64,000 nt of DNA from Toxoplasma gondii ME49 (taxonomy: Eukaryota > Apicomplexa > Conoidasida > Eucoccidiorida > Sarcocystidae): NCBI RefSeq assembly GCF_000006565.2, contig NC_031480.1, positions 4,561,529 through 4,625,528 on the forward strand, given 5' to 3'. Below, piece by piece: positions 60,465 to 64,000 of this stretch; position 1 is the stretch's first letter, and each line of letters starts with the position of its first letter. A program made the translations under genes and the position numbers. The notes below the pieces were generated by a model that was not told the origin of the DNA, ran no database searches, and was given only the letters and a program-made list of their open reading frames with translations.

Positions 60465-61424
60465 CTGGAGACAGTTCCGCCACAGCTCTCATTGCCGTTT
60501 GTGCGTATTTATTGCAGATGATTTCTGTTGTCTTTTTTAGTAAGCCAGGGGATACTTGGAAGGGTCTGCGCTTCCTTACTTTGTGTTTCGTGCGCTGCTC
60601 CTGCCAGTGGCAACCTTCGGGTGGCCCGCCTAACTTCTGCCCACCCCGACTTTCGAGGTTCTTCTCCGCTCGAGTCGAGCTCCTCTTATCCCTGAGCAGT
60701 TTCCGTTTGTTTCGCCTGTGACGTCGTTTCTGCCTTCCTCGGCAGATCGTGTACCCTGCCTCCAGTGGTCGCCCTGTGGCGTTAGCTCAGCATCCTCTCC
60801 TGCGTCGGCCCGGTTCTCCGAATTCCCCGTCCGAACTGTCTGTCACTTTTCGTGACTCTCCATACAGAAAGGGGCACGACACCTTCCACCAACGTTTCAG
60901 CTGTTCCTTTTCTCCCGTACGAATGCAGATACAGACGCCGTCACGACACAATGCTGTCAGGTATGGGGTCGGTGCCCCTCTCTGACACTCCGTTAAGTGG
61001 CCGTCAACTTTTAGAGTTCTCCGCATTCTCCGAAGCCTCGTTGCAGAAGCGACATTCTGTGTCCATAGCACTCCTCCCACTTTCCGTGTGTGACTAGTTA
61101 GTTTACCCCCCGCTGTGTCTCATTTCCCGCGAAACCGGGCTCGGAACCGCGTGTGCTGTCGTTTTTCGCGGACCGTCCGCTCTTTCTGGTCGTTCCTCGG
61201 TGTCTACGCGGAGTTTATGTAAATACACTGGATTTTTCGAGGAAGGAGGCAGCTATTCCAAAGCAGGAAAAACACGGAACGCCCTCAAACGATGGCGTTC
61301 TGAAGCTACACAACGAACCGGGAGTTCACTGTCTGCACTTCCTCTGCCCGGCCGGTTGTCGTCGCACCAAGGTGGTCAGACGACAGAAACAACAAGTTTT
61401 TTTCTAGGTGGATGCTCTTTAGCA
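60465..61424. other. Upstream region between divergent genes
   Basis: About 1 kb of pyrimidine-rich plus-strand sequence leading to the ATG at 61425, consistent with the promoter and long 5' UTR of the plus-strand gene. It should also hold the 5' end of the cysteine-rich minus-strand gene, which I could not locate. Confidence 0.4.
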
Positions 61425-64000
61425 ATGAAGTGCACGGCTGCTGAGTGTCGTCGGGGGTCGGTGTGCCTTCGCGGGTTTCGTCCGGCTTCCCACGATCTGG
61501 TACCTCTGTCTCGCTTTTCCTCAGTTCCTCCTCCTCCACTTTTCCCCTGCGACCTGCAAGAAGTGCCGTGTCGTTCCTACGCCTTCTCTGCCAGTGCCGT
61601 GCACGCCTCAACCCCGCCGGGTGTGGAGCTCTCTGAGCTAGCTGAGGAGGATGCCGGTGCACGTATGCTAGCTGGCGAACCACGAGAGGAGGCGGCGATG
61701 CGCGGTTCGTCGCTCGGCGAGACATCCGAGAACCCGGTTCCAGGTGAAACCCCCGATTTGGGAGGCGCCACAGGTCAACAGAGCGACTCCGGAAAGCACG
61801 CAAGTGAGAACGCAGCGCTTCCAGGACCAGAAAACGGCGAAGCAGCCCTCGCGGCCGATGTCCTCGACGATGCAAATGGGCCTTTGGACGCGAATGATTT
61901 GAGGACACAAGCCGAATCCGCCACTGCGGATCAATTCCAGACGTCGGGAGGCTCGGGTCTCGTCTCTCCGCCGAGTCGGTCTTCGCTTCGCAAGAAGTTT
62001 GCTGAGCGTTTGCACTCGCGTCATCGGAAGCAGGAGGAGGCTCGGCCCGCGATTTCTCCGATCTATGGCTCATCCCCAGTGTCCGAGGTCGGAGACGAGA
62101 CAACTCAGCAGACGGGGACGCGGCCTTCGTCGATGATCGCGTCGAGTTTCCGAGAGGCGAGAGAACTGAAGGGGCCCCGAAGCGGAATCCCCAGGAGCAA
62201 CCCGACCTGTCAGTCACGCTACGCGAGCGGCGAATCTTCGCTGACAACTCGAGTCGGAGGTGCGAGCATCGTAGCCGGCTCGGGACCCTCTGAGTCCCGA
62301 AACGTGTCGGCTGACAGTGGGTGGCGGTCGATGTCACGCTGGAACAAGTGGAGCCGGAAGCTCGCGTCCCATGCAGAAGACGAGCCGATGCCAGCTTGCC
62401 GTGGGGTTCAGTCTCGCGAGCAGTCTGACCCAGAAGCCGTGACAGCGAAGCCCCAGCGAATCGGGAGACCAGACTGCTGCTGGATCGCTCCGAAGCCTCT
62501 TCCAGAGATCCCAGGCGTGTCGACTGGTCCCGTCTACACAGTCGCTTCCGGCGCGCTGACGCTGAAGCCAGCGCCGGTGAAAAGAAGACCCTCGTCAAGT
62601 CTCGCGAGTGGGGACTCTTCCTCGCTGGCCAGCGGCATTGAGGAGGCGCCCTTGAAAGAGAGCTTCGCGCGTGCAGGACCAGGCCGGGAAGCCCCGATGC
62701 CGATCGGGTCGCGGACTGCGTCCGCCCCCGAGCTTTGCGGCTTCTCCTCACGGCCGACGCTCCTCGGCCGCGTGGAGAACACGGGCTGGGTGCGGCGGAT
62801 CACAAAGCGAGGATTCAAAATCCAACGGGAGACCGTACAGGGCCGCAAGATGCCCTCCGTCCCGGAACTTGGCCGGTGCGCGAACTGGGAAAGCAGCAAA
62901 GACGACGACCAGTTCGAGGAATGGGAGGAGGCCCGAGAAGAAGAGGCGCGAATGGCCCGGGCGAAGACTGGAGCAATACGCAGACCGCCGCACTACACCT
63001 TCACGACGGCGTACACGACGCAGCGAAGAGGACGGAAGATCCGCGGACCTTTTGAGACCCCGACGAAACTCCGAGAAGTCAAGGGCCACCAAATTTACCC
63101 GTCGCGCATTCCAACGTTTGGTGTCAGTACACCGACGCCTACGCTCTTTCGAACGCGCTCGCCGTCTCCAGACGCAAGGACGAACAATGGAACCTGGGTA
63201 AGGATGACTCAAATTTGAACTCAGCGAATGGGAGTCAGATTTCATAGTCGTACCGCAAACGCTCAGTCGAAATCTTGGAGAGCAAGCCGTCGCGTTTCGG
63301 GACCCACGCAGGAGCTGCATGCCACGCGGGTTTGTAGCGCTTACCTTTTTGATAAGGAGATGAAACCAGGATAACACCCCCTTTACCTAGATGAGATTGC
63401 TTCTACAGGAATGACACATTCGGTGGATGGAAAACCGTTTGCCACTACACTATAGCTTCTATTGGCTGTCGAATCGTGTAAACACCGGCAAACAGGCGGC
63501 CTAAAACGTCAGTTTGAACCCTACGTGCCTCCTCGCCTGCCTCCGCTACAACCTGCGCACCGTGTCTCCAGTCAAGGAGCCTAGTGGCGATGCGACAGCT
63601 CGGAAGTATGTGGTCTTCTGCTGCCGCTGCTGATTTTTTCGCACCGTAGCAGAAGCCGTTTTGTATCTTTCACCTCTGTCATCTAACTCAGTTCAAGAGT
63701 GCCCAGTTTTCTCAGAACATACTTCGTTTTTTCCGTTCTAAGGCACCGCTCGCTGCGCCGGGCGTGCGGCGGAGACAGGGAGGGCCTGGTAGGTCGGGTG
63801 TGTCACCGCGGGACCCTCTGACGATATGTCGATCTCTCCACGACTTTGTTTTTTCACAGAAGTCGCTGCGAACACAGATGACGGCTATTAGCTTGATTGG
63901 GGCAGCTGCGACGGACACATCCAGCCCGGACGACACGACCCCGGACGAATTTGAAGAGGTGACATGCTCGGAAGACGAGGTAGAGCGCAACTCGAGCACG
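61425..64000 (+). CDS. Unrecognised Ser/Pro/Arg-rich protein, 5' part; continues beyond the window
   Basis: Exon 1 61425-63197 starts at ATG (MKCTAAECRRGSVCLRGF) and has 591 codons to donor TGG|GTAAGG. Exon 2 begins at 63860 after acceptor TTGTTTTTTCACAG, in the same phase 0, reads KSLRTQMTAISLIGAAATD and an acidic DDTTPDEFEEV segment, and is open to the last base. Without splicing the frame would end at 63218; the strong donor, acceptor and clean phase make splicing more likely. The protein is hydrophilic with Ser/Arg patches (SPPSRSSLRKKFAERL; SGWRSMSRWNKWSRKL), a PKPLPEIPGVSTG segment and a charged helix EEWEEAREEEARMARAK. There is no signal peptide or membrane segment. The Arg/Ser N-terminus with CRSYAFSASAVHAST could be a mitochondrial-type leader. 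No family recognised. The open frame extends upstream to 61200 without an ATG. Confidence 0.75.

Noticed and set aside
59977..60540. 187-codon plus-strand open frame
   Set aside because: It overlaps the Cys-rich minus-strand exon, which has canonical splice borders and a more natural protein pattern. The plus frame has no domain or signal peptide.
61306..62751. 481-codon minus-strand open frame opposite the last gene
   Set aside because: Arg/Ser-rich antisense translation of GC-rich coding sequence. The plus frame has an ATG, ordered composition and proper splice sites.

Overview
The window reads as nuclear DNA of a coccidian apicomplexan, almost certainly Toxoplasma gondii or a very close relative. 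The grounds are a GC-rich coding style with pyrimidine-rich flanks, introns with GT/AG borders packed with (TA)n and TGCATGC-type microsatellites, a rhoptry-kinase-like pseudokinase, signal-peptide genes of the secreted-effector type, a UNC-45/UCS myosin chaperone and a complete exportin-1 (CRM1) gene. I place it at genus level from family content and style. The exact strain and chromosome cannot be read from the sequence.

Layout, left to right. (1) 1-2961, minus: a ROPK-type pseudokinase segment running off the left edge, with candidate upstream exons ending in a signal-peptide first exon at 2591-2961. (2) 2962-6900: no convincing gene. (3) 6901-10386, plus: a single-exon UCS chaperone (TPR plus armadillo-like UCS region). 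(4) 11146-14333, minus: several exons of one or two unrecognised genes; boundaries are only partly resolved. (5) 14953-15031, minus: tRNA-Leu(AAG). (6) 15541-21697, minus: a very large alpha-helical-repeat protein of the organellar RNA-binding style, in at least two exons. (7) 23447-24781 and 25693-26325, plus: two neighbouring small secreted proteins. (8) 29313-44412, plus: exportin-1, 21 exons, fully reconstructed with matching phases (1125 aa). (9) 48184-55174, minus: a four-exon gene for an unrecognised 1652-aa protein, mostly low complexity around a conserved-looking core. (10) 58777-60464, minus: candidate exons of a cysteine-rich protein. (11) 61425-64000, plus: a Ser/Pro/Arg-rich protein that continues past the right edge.

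The genes are not an operon and there is no obvious shared pathway. The clear housekeeping genes are UCS chaperone (folding of gliding and cytokinetic myosins), exportin-1 (NES-dependent nuclear export) and the tRNA. They alternate with parasite-specific secreted or low-complexity genes. About a third of the window is introns and intergenic DNA in which I see only microsatellites and no supported genes.
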